DNA of 64,000 nt from Camillea tinctor. Its lineage: Eukaryota > Ascomycota > Sordariomycetes > Xylariales > Xylariaceae. The notes below the pieces were generated by a model. It did no database searches. It was not told the origin of the DNA and saw only the letters and a program-made list of their open reading frames with translations. The stretch is from the NCBI GenBank assembly GCA_022578605.1, contig MU394076.1, positions 248,001 to 312,000 on the forward strand, in the 5' to 3' direction. The position numbers were made by a program, and so were the translations under genes. Each line of letters starts with the position of its first letter. Position 1 is the first letter of the stretch. Positions 36,968 through 48,151 of this stretch are shown piece after piece.

Positions 36968-37616
36968 GGTTTGATTGATGGTTTCGGACGGGATGATAGC
37001 GGGTTAGATTTAGGGTTAGTTTCGGATTATAGACTCGTTTTTTCTTTCTTTCGGGGATTAGGTTTGTCTATAAGGCTTTACTATGTACAGAAGAAGGATG
37101 AAGGGACGCTATGCTCAAGTAAGTTGCTTAAGAAATGAGATGAAGTTGGGAGAGATGCTGCAAGTATGGAGGTGGGATGGTGGGGCCAAGCTAAGCTACC
37201 ATGGAGCCAAGACCTTGGAACAAGGGACCCCGCTGAATCTCATCTAGTTCAAGGTCAAGTCGCGTTTACGTAAATTATACGTGTATGTGCATTTACTGGT
37301 TTATCTAGGTACCTATGTATAAATAGGTACGATAGAAAAAAAAAATATAAACTTCCAAAGTTGGCATATATCTATAATTGATACCTACGTGAAGAAGTTT
37401 GAAAGGAAAGGGGAAAACAAAACAATCAACTAGGTATTTCTCTAGACAATAATCATTTCCCATGGTCGTCTGTCTCTCCCCCCTGACATGATCATGATCA
37501 TCCTATCGAGCCCTGACCGAAAACTCCAAACATTAACGACACCACTAATAACATACCATAGCATCATCATGAAAAGAAGAAGACAAAAACCGAACAATAG
37601 AAAGACAATCAAGTCT
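36968..37616. other. Spacer between VPS25 and NDC80
   Basis: Promoter of VPS25 (minus strand) and 3' flank of NDC80. Contains TATCTAGGTACCTATG at about 37302-37317 and an A run near 37338-37346. No gene is visible. Confidence 0.55.
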
Positions 37617-39784
37617 TTACATCCTCACGCCTCGGGTATCGTCATCAACCATCTCATCACTGCCCCGCTCCTTCTCCAGCTCATCCTCCACGAGTGCGTT
37701 ATAATCGTCCAAGTTCTTCTGGATGTGGACCTTGAACTTGATGACATCGTTAAGTAGTCTCTCAATCTCCGTGTGTAGCTCCTCGCGTAGAGAGTTGGCC
37801 CGCAGGGTAAGCTGTTCATACCTGTGTGAAGTGGTTAGCCAGGAGTATCAAAACGTGGTGTTAGGGGGTTCAAATAGACGTACTCAATATTGGTATTCAT
37901 CTCTCTTTGCTCCATAAGCTGGACGGATTCGGTAAGCTGTGCCCGCATCTTGGCCAGCTCCTTTTCCATCTTTTCGATCTGCGCATCGGATGCCAGCTTT
38001 TGCGTAGTTGCAACCTCTTTGGTCTTCTCGTATTCCTCTTCTGCAGCTCGAACTCTGTGCTCAAGAGCTTCAACCTCATTGCGCTTATCCTCGATTGTTT
38101 CCTTAATTCCGTCGAGAAGTTCGTGATCCTTCATCATGACATCCATGGCTTCGGTTCGTCTCTCGGAGATTTCCCTTCGCAGCGCTAAGAAGCTGTTCTT
38201 AACTTGTCCGCGCAGGTCCAGGTTCAGAACATGTGCTGGTTGGTAACCGGTGACGGGGTCTGCTAATAGGCGTTCGCTTCCCGTTCCGCCCGAATACGAT
38301 CCCTTCATAATAGATCCAGTAAAGTCCGACTCGTTTACCGTAACTGTGAGTTCGTATGTCTCCCCCTTTGCGTTGATAGCCGTCGAGGGGATCAACCCTA
38401 TCTGGTATGCGACGGTATTGTATTTGTCAACCAACCTTTCCAGTTCGTCAAGCTTGTGACTAGCCTCCATCTCCTTCTCCGCCACCTTCCTCTTCCCCTC
38501 GTCGAGTCGCTGGGTGGCCGACTCTATTCCCCTTTGCAGCCTTTCACGCTCCGAGGTCATCCGGTCAATATCCTGCATGCTGATCCCTTGGTCGTCAACT
38601 GCCTTTTGCAAGCTGCGTCGCTCGTCCTCTGCCTCTTTCAATTCCTGTAGTAAATTATCCAGTTCCTCTTGCAAAATCTGGATACGTCCTTCGTATTTCT
38701 CGGATCTCGATACGGCAAGCGCATTGTACTCTTCAAATTTAACCTTGTCCTCTTCCATGATCTTGAAATGGTTGTCAAGCACGCCGGGGTCAGGCGTAGA
38801 TTTTTCCAAATCTTCGATTTCTTTGAGGAGTCGAGCGTTCTCTGCTTCCAGCATTTCAAGTTCTGATAAGTATTTCGAATTTGATCGTTCAAATGCTTTA
38901 GCCATGCCTTCCACGTGTGGTGCTAGTACCTTCTCGGCATCTTCATCCCCGGCATCGTCGTCCATAGCAAGCCAATCCCGGTATGCGGTGCTCAAGAAGT
39001 CGAATATGATGTGGTCCCCGCTGACATCGACTCCGCTCTCGATACACGCCTCGTCGTATCTGTGAGATGTATAGCCATCAAGCATTTGTGCCAACTGCAT
39101 CATCCAGTGAAGCAAACCCAAAAATGTGCTCCAATTCTGACCGCCTACGGCCGAGATCTGGGACTTGGTGATGCTCTTTTCGTAAGGGTATCGTAGCTGT
39201 TTTAGAATTGGAGGAACTTCTTGGTCGATATTCTTCTGGAAGCGGTAGCTCGGGTCGATGCGATGGTATAGCCATTGGAACATATAGTTGAAGTCTTTTT
39301 GCGTCGGCGATTTAATAATATTATGTGATAGCGTGTGCTTCATCTCCATCTCAAAGTTGTGCTGTGTTAGGTACTCCAATAATTCCTGCCCAATGCGCGC
39401 CTGGAATGAACGATCTTTCAGGGGCCGCGGGTCTCGTGGGACACCTGCTGCTTGAGGGGCCTGCTGGAAGAAGGACTGGTGGCTCATGGGCCCAGCAGTA
39501 GAGGGACGGGCACGGTATACACTGCTTCTTCGGTCGCTCTCGGATTGTCGCGACGGTACGCCGCCGGAAGCATAGCTCTTGAAGGCCGATCCTGGGTTAT
39601 TCTGGAATGACGCTCGCTTCACCGAAGACATGCCCATATCTGCCAAGTTAGTCCCCGATGAGGAGCGAGAGAAGATGGGCTGGCTCGGCCTGCCGAGGGC
39701 AAGAGACTGCCTAGATCCCGATACCCCTCGCACATGGCTACCCGAAAACGCGCCGCTTCCACTGGTTGAGTTAGATCTCTTCAT
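37617..39784 (-). CDS. NDC80: Kinetochore protein Ndc80 (Hec1)
   Basis: Two exons, 39784-37884 and 37821-37617, with a 62-base intron splitting a Glu codon; 701 residues. Ndc80 is the microtubule-binding subunit of the outer-kinetochore NDC80 complex. Seen: a basic, Ser/Arg-rich N-terminal tail (1-115), the usual target of Aurora B; the calponin-homology domain with [59 protein letters not shown] and [19 protein letters not shown] (about 118-255); then heptad-rich coiled coil broken by a short non-coiled stretch near 455-500 ([19 protein letters not shown]), resembling the Ndc80 loop region. The last exon continues the coil and ends [19 protein letters not shown]. Upstream on the minus strand, about 115 bases from the start, is an AACGCGCG sequence that could serve cell-cycle control. 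Confidence 0.95.
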
Positions 39785-40590
39785 TGCCGAGGCTGGCTGG
39801 GGAAGAGAGGAGTTTAAGTTGATACCCCCAAGGGTCTGATTGAAAATAGGAGCAACCGGTTAGCAAATATTCGAATTGAATTTGATAATGGGCTATGGTG
39901 CGCGCGTTGGCTCTTTTTGCTTGCACATAATTGGACATGGCTATACCTCTCGTTGTCGGCGAACGCTCCAAAGTCCGGTCTCCTGGGACATAATTGCAGG
40001 GCCTACTTATCAAGGCCAATTCGTGTTGGCGACAATGCGATCAATATCGGTGTGGTGTGGTGTGGTTGACGTCTTTGTTTAAATGAACACCTAGAAAAAA
40101 AGATAAGAAAAAGGTGTTGTCTTTGCGAATTTTTGATGTTCCATAGTGAGGGGCGTAGTTGCGACGGTTGCCCCCAGTTGAAGTAAACAAAGCTAGGGAG
40201 TGGTGTTTGATTGGCCCCACGTGGTTAGTGCTACATCAAACATTTCCAATCAAGAGCGGGTCTCCAAGATACGTACCTACTTAGGTGCGTACATACTACA
40301 TAGGTACATTAAATGCCAAGCTTGAATTGGGTCCGCTCTATCTTTCACCTGCACTCGTCAATCTGCACTCACTTTAATCCAATTCTAGTACTATCCTTCA
40401 ATGATCCCTTTAATGATCCACGCATGCTAGCTCGTAGCTCCTTTCCGGTTTTGCTTACCCTTATACCTTTTACGGACTACCTAACCCTGCTGTTGCCATG
40501 CATAGCTGCCAGCACTTACAATCGCTCCGGTGAAATAGAGATACACCACACGATGCTTCAAGTTGTCTTGTCTAAGGGGTGTGAATCGAG
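39785..40590. other. Divergent promoter region, NDC80 / OB-fold-like gene
   Basis: An 806-base spacer between divergent genes. It contains CGCGCGTT at 39901-39908 (AACGCGCG on the NDC80 strand), a short GTGTGGTGTGGTGTGG-like repeat near 40050-40066, and TAGGTAC motifs around 40272-40308. No gene is visible. Confidence 0.55.
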
Positions 40591-41685
40591 ATGGCGCGGA
40601 AAGTCATATTCCTAACCGGGGCACCGGAAACCGACCATCTAGATTGGAAGGAGTCTGAACTATTAAATAATTTTCTGGAACCAATCGCGAAATTCTCCCA
40701 GCTAGAACCGTCTCCTGGGCCGGGAGCCTTAGAGCCTGAGCTTTGCTCGACTCCAGATGTCACTGTATGGAGATCTTTGCCGCTCAAGAAGGAACGCCTA
40801 GCGACAGGATTCTCCCAGACGCACGACGTAGGTTGTGCATACCAGGGGAACCCGACATTCTTCACGACCGTAACGGATCCTTTCGATAATACGTCTGTGT
40901 TAACAGACGATGATCAAAGCCGGACGATTTTGAACCAATTTTATGACCATTCTCTAGCGATTCATGATGATATTCCATCATCTCAGTTACCTGCTGGAAC
41001 CTCTAGCTCCGACGAGTACTCTGTTGATACCAGCGGGGAAATGACTACTACCATGTTATCAACTCAGGCTAGTGGTACTTCTACTAGTCACCAGCCACCC
41101 CAAGTGATCGAGAGCGGTCACTTAAGCGACCTAGAAGACATACCAGATGCTACCTACCTGCAGTCTGTTTCTCCCCAGACGATAACAGTTAACCTCATCG
41201 TTGGGGTGATATCCATTGCCGAGCCACGGACCGTGAAGACAAGATGGGGAACGACGAAATCTTTGATCGAGCTTCTCGTCGGGGATGAGACCAAATCTGG
41301 ATTCAGTGTTACGTTTTGGCTATCACCAGAGCCGAATGAGGCGAATGAAACGTTGAGAAGTCTTCGACGGCAAGACATCATCCTTCTACGAAATGTTGCC
41401 TTGAGTGTATTCATGAAGAAAGTCCATGGACACAGCCTCAGAAAGGGCCTCACTAAAGTCGATCTCCTTCATAGGAGAAAGCTGGATAGAAAGGATCAGG
41501 GTGGGTTATATAATATGAAGGACGTTTCGTCTAAGAAAGCTGCACCTCCACAGCTGATGAAAACAAGAAAAGTCCGACAATGGGTCTTGGATTTCGTTAG
41601 TGATGGAGCAACGAATTTAGGGAAACGAAGACAAAACGGTAGGCCGCTTCGAAGCTGGGATATGCCTCCTGCGGACACACAGTGA
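40591..41685 (+). CDS. OB-fold-like nucleic-acid-binding protein, uncharacterised
   Basis: Single exon, 364 residues, no introns. The N-terminal 190 residues look weakly structured and are Ser/Thr/Asp-rich after MARKVIFLTGAPETDHLDW. Residues about 195-310 have the alternating strand pattern of an OB fold: TVNLIVGVISIAEPRTVKT, then WGTTKSLIELLVGDET, SGFSVTFWL, RRQDIILLRNVALSVF, VHGHSLRKGLTKVDLLHR. The VGDET..GFSVTFWL stretch followed by QDIILLRNVAL resembles ssDNA-binding OB folds of the RPA/SHLD2/POT1 kind, but I cannot assign a family. The C-terminus is basic (KTRKVRQWVLDFV, GKRRQNGRPLRSW). It shares a divergent promoter region with NDC80. A role in DNA binding, repair or telomeres is inference from the fold only. 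Confidence 0.75.
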   Translation: MARKVIFLTGAPETDHLDWKESELLNNFLEPIAKFSQLEPSPGPGALEPELCSTPDVTVWRSLPLKKERLATGFSQTHDVGCAYQGNPTFFTTVTDPFDNTSVLTDDDQSRTILNQFYDHSLAIHDDIPSSQLPAGTSSSDEYSVDTSGEMTTTMLSTQASGTSTSHQPPQVIESGHLSDLEDIPDATYLQSVSPQTITVNLIVGVISIAEPRTVKTRWGTTKSLIELLVGDETKSGFSVTFWLSPEPNEANETLRSLRRQDIILLRNVALSVFMKKVHGHSLRKGLTKVDLLHRRKLDRKDQGGLYNMKDVSSKKAAPPQLMKTRKVRQWVLDFVSDGATNLGKRRQNGRPLRSWDMPPADTQ

Positions 41686-42496
41686 CTGCGCATTGGACGA
41701 TTTTTTATTATTATTTTTATTTATTTATGAAACGGCAAAGAGAACTTAGCATTATTAATTTCTTTGGATGAACCAAGGAAGATATAGATATACACCTAAC
41801 CTACCTATATTATTAGTATAGACCTATCTACTAGGTAGGCAATACTGCTGTCCTCTATTTAGATTATGTAAGTAGGCACTAGAAGCTAGAACAGAAGACC
41901 CGACACTACGTATGTATTTACATAACCTACATAAATGCTGGTGTACCTAAATTGGGGATCTAGAACAATGAACATGGATCAAGCCACAAGGCATCCTAGT
42001 CAAGTTAACCTTAGGTAATTAATTAATGTTGCATTTTAGCAGAGCCGCGCCATGACACGGCGACGTCACAATTCCCGCCAGCGCAATTGCACAGAGCACC
42101 TTGCAAACGCATTCTCTAGAATCTCCACCTACAACCAGATTTACATTATTCACTTCTTTTTTTTGTCCTTACATAGGTTAACCTATTCTTCTCACTTTTA
42201 ATCAAACAATTTCTTACTTGTTTAAAATTTAAACCCCCTTCTAACATGTCACTATGCGCCAATGATTAATATTCTTGTAGACTAAATCTTTTTTTTTTTT
42301 TAAAAAAAAAAATAACTGACCACTCCGAATGGTCTCACCCCTCACGATTACGCCTTAGGGTTGTTAACGACACGCCAGCGCTGACTGGGCTCGGCGCCTG
42401 CTGATCAGTTCACATTTTCTTCGCCGGAACCCACCTCACCAACACTATCAGTAACCTCCAATTGGTCGACACGACTCCTACGATCAAGAGATCCGA
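41686..42496. other. Spacer between OB-fold-like and disordered-protein genes
   Basis: AT-rich 3' flank to about 42000, with an unusual run of TTATTATTTTTATTTATTTATG after the stop. The promoter of the next gene carries CGACGTCACAATTCCCGCC at 42061-42079, a CRE-like plus E2F-like combination. A T-run/A-run inverted homopolymer pair lies at about 42290-42312. Confidence 0.55.
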
Positions 42497-44584
42497 ATGG
42501 CTGGGATTGGCTATGACGAAATAGCTATAATGGACGAGGACATGAAAGGTGGAAACGGAGAGGGAGAAGCGGAGGCGGAGGCAAGCGGGAGCCACGGCAC
42601 CCCGATAATGTCAAAAACAAGAAGTTTATCTGACGGAGGGGGAACTCAGTTATCGCCGTCTCCGCACATCATCGAGGCCTCGAGGAGAACATCTAAGGAC
42701 GACAGTTCTCTCGTGAGAGAGAGGGTTCAAGAAAACGCCACCCCGGTGACACCTCGACGTCCCGACCACTTCGCCATCCGCGGATTATCGCTCCAGATGC
42801 CCCAGCGCGATTTGTCCTCACCGGCCCAGCCCTCCTCACCCTATGTGAAACCCACTCCTCTGTCTCCCAAGCTCGACCACTCGCAGATTTATGCTTCGCC
42901 CACTAACATCCTCCCTCGACGGTCGCGCGGCCTAGACTTTTCTCGTGCCGCCACGAGCCTTCATCACTCGACGCTTGCCGAGCAGTCATCTCCTGATTCC
43001 TCTCCGACCATCGGTGGCCGCGCTATGAATATTCCCGGGCGGGGCGGTCGCGAATATGGAGCCGATCAGTCATCTACTTCGTTGTGGTCCATGATGGGAA
43101 ACCAGGAACGCATGAATATATCTGGCTCGGTGGGAAGCACGAATCCCTTGGCCTCGGATTCTTCGTCAAGCTCTGGAGACGACGACTATATGGATGACGA
43201 GATGGAGGATGCCATCATGAGTACGCCTCAGGTTGCTAAGGTCAGCTCGCAAGGCCCGGGCGGTGGTGTGGTTCCGTGGATGCCTGCCAACTCCCCGGCT
43301 ATCAACAGCCTCTCAAGTTTCCGAACGCGACCGCGAAAGCAATCCAAGCAGAAATTAAGGAGCTTGGCAGGCTTAGGCTTCAGGACCTCTGCCCCACCGG
43401 GGCTATCTAAGTCACCGCCAAACAATGTCGTGAAGGAGCTTAGGGATATACCCATATCTCATCCACGAAGGGAGAGCATCAGCTGGGCTGCTAACCAGTT
43501 GCACATCTCCGGTAGTGAGATGGACGAGAGGATTATGGATAGCGGCGAAGTCCTCTCTACCCCTGGACGCGATGGCGTTAGGGGCGTTGTCAAGAGGACA
43601 GTTACGCGGAGGGGCAACCTTTTGGTATGTGCTGGTTCCGCAGCAGCAGTGAAAACTTGCTAATCAACATAACAGCCGAAAACAAAGGGATTTGCGCGAA
43701 TCCGCGCTGCTCTTGCAGAAGAAAGTACACCTGTGGATTCTGAAGTGCGTCGGGAAGCTGAGGTCATCCGCCAGGTTCGCGAAAGTGATATGGACCTCGA
43801 GCCCCGCGTATCCTCTGGCCCTACGCCTATAGAAATACCCAACATCTCTACCGATCATCCTTCACCTAACCTGGGTACTACACAAGAGGTTCTCGAGGAA
43901 GTGCCCGACGATGATATGATGACAGACTCGGGGCTATCGAGCAGCTTCAAACAGCAAGCCATGAAAAACTCGAAGGGTAAAAACTTCTGGGAAACTTTCT
44001 CCGAGACAAGTAGTGTCACGGGCACAAGAATAACACCACCGCCGCCTTCTTTCATGCCAAGGGGGTCGTCATCTGGTATCAGTGAAGATATCAACATGGA
44101 CTCCCCATCTCTTTCAGCCGGGTCTGGTAACGCGAGTCTTTTCGGTCCCGGCACAGGCCTCGCTATCGGGGGACATGGCAGCGACAGCCAAAGATCGGAC
44201 ACGCCGCAGGCCAACTCGGCGACGCCGTCGCAAGGAGGCAGCGTCCCCCCAACCGCGGCGGAGATCACCCGGCGCATCAACAACAAGCGCCGGCGCGACG
44301 ACGACTTCGACCCGCACAGCTTCAAGCGGCGCGCCGTCAGCCCCGGCATGAGCGTCCATAACTCGCCCGTCATGCAAAGCCCATTGCAGCGTGACGTGGC
44401 GCCCTGGGGTTCGCGCCCCGGCAGCACTCACGGCGGAGATAACCCTAAGGCGCCCGGCACCCCGAGCGAGAACGGGAGTTCCGGTAATAGCAGCGGGCGC
44501 CCTATTAGCGGGGCTAAAGGCCGTGTCGGGTTTCAGGGCATGGTGGATACGAACGATGGCCTGATGCGGATGAGCATCGAATAA
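42497..44584 (+). CDS. Conserved-looking, mostly disordered Ser/Pro-rich protein, function unknown
   Basis: Two exons, 42497-43624 and 43676-44584, with a 51-base intron; 678 residues. The splice joins RRGNLL to PKTKGFARIRAALAEE, which reads as a continuous folded-looking segment. Elsewhere composition suggests disorder. Many SP/TP sites (TPVTPRRPDHF, PLSPKLDHSQIYASPTN, SSPDSSPTIGG) look like proline-directed kinase sites. An acidic Ser/Asp patch (SSSSSGDDDYMDDEMEDA) is followed by basic FRTRPRKQSKQKLRS, and INNKRRRDDDFDPHSFKRR near residue 600 resembles a bipartite nuclear signal. No catalytic or DNA-binding domain is recognisable. A nuclear, cell-cycle-phosphorylated regulator is a guess. 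Gene structure is well supported by codon periodicity and splicing. Confidence 0.75.
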
Positions 44585-45288
44585 GAGAGAAAGCGGGGTG
44601 AGAGGCGGAGCCGATTGCATTTGGGGCGTCTAAGGATATGTAGGGAGAAAGGATGGAGGGATATTTATTTGGTTTGTTTATATATGCATGGCCTGGACTT
44701 TTTTTCTATTCTTCATTGTACTGATACTTTGAGGGAAGACTGGAGAGGAGAATGGATGGGTGCTTGAAATAAAGTATTATTAACATGGGTGCACTAAAAA
44801 GGGGGGAGTAGTCGAGCTAAACCTTTTCTTCTCATTTTTCTTTCCCTCTCATTGTCGTTGATGCATATATATATATATAGCACGGAGATGTAAGAAGGCG
44901 AAGGAGAACAAGTGAAGGGGAGAAAGGGAGGAAGGTTTTGTTTTGAAGGATGTTAAAACTATTTTTTATTCGATATTTATTTGAAGGAAAGGGATGAAAG
45001 CAGCATGGAGGTAGAGACAGAGGCAGCGTAGGTACCCTCAGCAAGGGGCAGTCATTTCTGAAAGATAAAATACCCCCTTTTATGCTCTTATTAGTGAGCC
45101 TTGTCGAGTCTATAAGCATCATATATTTTCCTTGATCGCTGTGTGGTCGGCATGATGCAAAAGCTTGCTTCACTGCAGTGTAAGTAGGTCGCCGAGAATT
45201 GCATCTTCTTGATACACATATTATTACATTTATCCAGTCTTATTACCATTATGCTATACAGTCTCGTTGGTTATATCTAGTCTATGGT
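44585..45288. other. Convergent spacer before the DNA glycosylase gene
   Basis: Both 3' flanks. It contains ATAAAGTATTATTAAC at 44769-44784 and an (AT)n tract at about 44864-44879. No gene is visible. Confidence 0.6.
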
Positions 45289-46571
45289 CTATGAGGCTGA
45301 TTTATTGAGCCTGCTCGATCGCCTTCGCCCGAGATCAGGCGTAGATGCTTTCGCCTTTTTCTCGATCTTGGCCCTCCCAGGCAGCTCAATGCCATTCAGT
45401 TTGGGCACCTTTCCGTCCTCCCCTTCCTGGTCTTCTTTCTTAACCACCTTCGAAGCCCGGGATCTCTTCTTCGGGCGCAGTTCTGAGTCGAGGTCTCCGG
45501 CCTTGCTCTCTCCCTTGGACTCGAAAAAACGGCTCTTGGTACCGGCCTCATCAGGGGGGGCTACTTCCTCCTCCTTGATGTCCACCACCGCCCGCCCTCT
45601 TTTCTTCTGCACGCTGGGAACTATGCAACTGGTGCGGCCGCCGACCGTTACGAAGGTTATTTTCTCCCCGCTCGGGAGCGTCGTGGCCGAGTCCTTCTTG
45701 CCCTTGCCCCAGCGGTGGTTGAACAGCCAGTCCGTGGGGAACTGCTCCGAGTCGCCCAGCTTCTCGACCGCGGTGTCGCAGACGTAGCATATAGCCTTGT
45801 ACAGGGTACTGATGTCGGCATCGCCGAAGTCGTCGCAGTACTGCTCGGGATGCAGCTTGGCCTGGTACATGATCTCGTCGCCGACCCAGTTGCCGACGCC
45901 GCTTATGGTGGCCTGGTCCAGCAGCAGGGCCTTGATCGGCACGTGCCGGGTGCGCATCTTCCGCTTCAAGAAGTCCTCCGTGAAGACGTCCCTGTCGACG
46001 ACCGGGTCCGGCCCGTTCTCGACGAGCGGGGACCGCTGCCGGATGTCCTCCCCGGCCGGGCAGTCGACCAGACGCACGCGGCCGAAGCGCCGGGCGTCGG
46101 TGAAGGCCACCTCGACGCTCGGGTCGCCGTCGGTCTGCAGCTGGAACTTCCAGAACTTGGGCGGCCACTGCTCCTTGTCGCCCTTCATGCGCTCGACGTA
46201 GCGGGTGTAACCCGTCTGCTCGCCCCGGATGTGGACCCAACCCGTCATGCCTAGGTGCATCACCGGATGGGGCGGGCTGTCGAGCAGTAGCCAGAAGTAT
46301 TTCCCCTGCGTCCCTGCGCTAACGACCTTTTTGCCTGTAAGCGCCTTCTCAAACGCACTGCTGCTGGTGCCGGCCTTGCCAAACACGTTAGCGTCATCGA
46401 GCGCCAAGACCTTCGTGATGGTCTTGCCGACTAGATGTAGGCGGAGAAAATGGACAACACGTGCGACTTTTTAATTTTTATACATGTATAGTTAGTGTGT
46501 TGTTTACTATAATTTGATCTATTTTGGGGAGGGGGTTCTATTTTTTTCTCACCTTCAGCGATTTCAGGCAT
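45289..46571 (-). CDS. Formamidopyrimidine-DNA glycosylase (MutM/Fpg, zincless fungal-plant type)
   Basis: Two exons, 46571-46553 (only 19 bases) and 46466-45289, separated by an 86-base intron; 398 residues. The tiny first exon supplies MPEIAE, whose Pro2 and Glu3 are the Fpg catalytic pair after Met removal; the splice continues VARVVHFLRLHLVGK. Seen also: LTGKKVVSAGTQGKYFWLLLD with the conserved Lys, HLGMTGW, DARRFGRVRLV, and the helix-two-turn-helix region (ISGVGNWVGDEIMYQAKLHP). At the C-terminus there is no four-Cys zinc finger; instead ITFVTVGGRTSCIVPSVQKK matches the zincless finger of plant and fungal enzymes. A Lys/Arg/Glu-rich tail of about 110 residues follows (RPKKRSRASKVVKKE, GRRRSSRLNKS), probably for nuclear import and non-specific DNA contact. 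Function: removal of oxidised purines with AP-lyase cleavage. Confidence 0.93.
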
Positions 46572-47212
46572 GGTTGTTGGTTGCTGGAAAGAAAAGGGGG
46601 GAGGGGGTTTGTGGAGGAAGATAAAATAGGGGGAAACAAATCAACAAATCAACAAATCATGTAAGTGGATATTCTAAACTTGATAGTATAATAAAGCAGG
46701 TTGGTTATGCAAATAACAAATTAAGCCACTGAGGAATTATCATGACGCGCAGACTTTCTCCTACCGATGCAAAGAAAGGTCCTATCGTGCCGTGTCTAAT
46801 GCCATGCCTATCTAATGTTGTCTTGTCTTGAGAAGTGGAAATCTGACTGGCTGCCTAAAAAGGTGTAGAAATCCCTTGGAGAAAAAGATGCAAAATCCGG
46901 GGGGGGGGCCAAGCCAGCTAGGTTAGACCCTGTCTGCTAACTGGTCTAGACACAGACAAGCCTGAGAATTCGATATGCGAACTTTTTTGCCTTGCACACC
47001 CTTGCCTTATTCTAAGAACTAGTAAGTAGGTAGACAACACATTAAAGGCTGTCAGGCTGTTGTTGTATAATAATGGAAAATAATTTATAGGTAGGTTGTT
47101 TAGGTAAGGTTAAGTAATTCACACCACACACAGCTTTTCCGATACGGAATTCCATGTTTAAATTGCATAATGTGTTTATCTGTTATTATTTTTATTTATT
47201 GTCCTGGTTCAG

Positions 47213-47476
47213 TTGGTTGGTTACTTCATGTGCACAGTGACATTGCAGAATGCTACAAAAAAATTAAAAAAGACGCCATTGAGCTTTTATAGCCAATACA
47301 ATTGGAGCAAAGAGGACCCCACAATTCTGACTATGACAGGATATGATGCAGCCCAGTGCAAACTTTTAGTGGCTCTACAACCTGACCTGACCACTAATGT
47401 TAAGCCAATTGCTTGCCCCAATGCTAAAAAAGCTGGCAAACCTTTTTTTTTTCGTCTCTCTCTTTCTTTAGCGTAA
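47213..47476 (+). other. Isolated coding-like frame, 87 residues, possible relic
   Basis: The frame contains NWSKEDPTILTMTGYDAAQ and KLLVALQPDLTTNVKPIA, which reads more like protein than other intergenic frames. It uses A/T-rich codons unlike the neighbouring genes and ends in a T run with a low-quality tail (FFFRLSLSLA). No start context or partner exon is evident. It may be a decayed mobile-element or gene fragment. I do not recognise the family, and it could be chance. Confidence 0.25.
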
Positions 47477-47764
47477 GCATCCCCGCGGTCAATCAGATTC
47501 AACACCTAATCGATTAATCCTTGATTTTTCTTTTTCTTCTCTTTCCCTTTCCCTCTTCCCTTGTGGTAACATTCATCCGTTATACTACTACTACTACTCT
47601 AAACAGTTTCAGACACCGACCTAGAACTGTGACTAAACTCCACATAACTTCAAGATGAATCTTCACTAAGTTATCTAGTTCTTCACCTTCTCCTTCTTCT
47701 TCCTTATCCTCATCCATTAACTGTTCAACACCATTTGGAACTTTGTATGTGTCTACAACCCATT

Positions 47765-47823
47765 CCCCCCCCACCCACCCCCCCCCCCTAAACCCCCCCC
47801 CCCCCCCCCCCCCCCTCCCCCCC
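47765..47823. repeat. Poly-C low-complexity block
   Basis: About 59 bases almost entirely C, broken by single A or T and one TAAA. Length is unreliable. It lies about 330 bases upstream of the PRPP synthetase start. Confidence 0.9.
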
Positions 47824-48151
47824 ACGTTTCTTGTGGTTTTAATACATAAGCTCATAAATAGTGGGCACTGACGTCGGCTGGACCAACCGTAATCGGAGCA
47901 AACTTTAGAAAGAAGAACAAGAGGAAAAAAAAAAACTAACGGTTTCCTCGACAGCCTTCCTTCACGGCCTACATTGCGCAATCTTCAACCTCGGTCATCC
48001 TATCATTTCCTTCCTATAAATCCCTCTGGATTCCCATTCAACAAGAAAGCTCTCGGTCTCTTTTGGACCGAGTTTAATCTTGAGTCCATCTGTTTGGATT
48101 TATTGTATACTTATACCACTCACGCGACATCATTGTCCATAAACCGCCACC

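Larger units (their letters stand above)
46572..48151. other. Divergent spacer, DNA glycosylase / PRPP synthetase
   Basis: Holds both promoters. Features: a G run at 46900-46908, an A/T-rich coding-like stretch at 47213-47476 (separate entry), a pyrimidine tract at 47520-47560, a poly-C block at 47765-47823, and a strong initiation context (CCGCCACCATGG) at the PRPP synthetase start. Confidence 0.55.

Noticed and set aside
45551..46240. 229-codon minus-strand frame overlapping the DNA glycosylase
   Set aside because: Arg/Gly/Ala-rich out-of-frame reading of the glycosylase exon.
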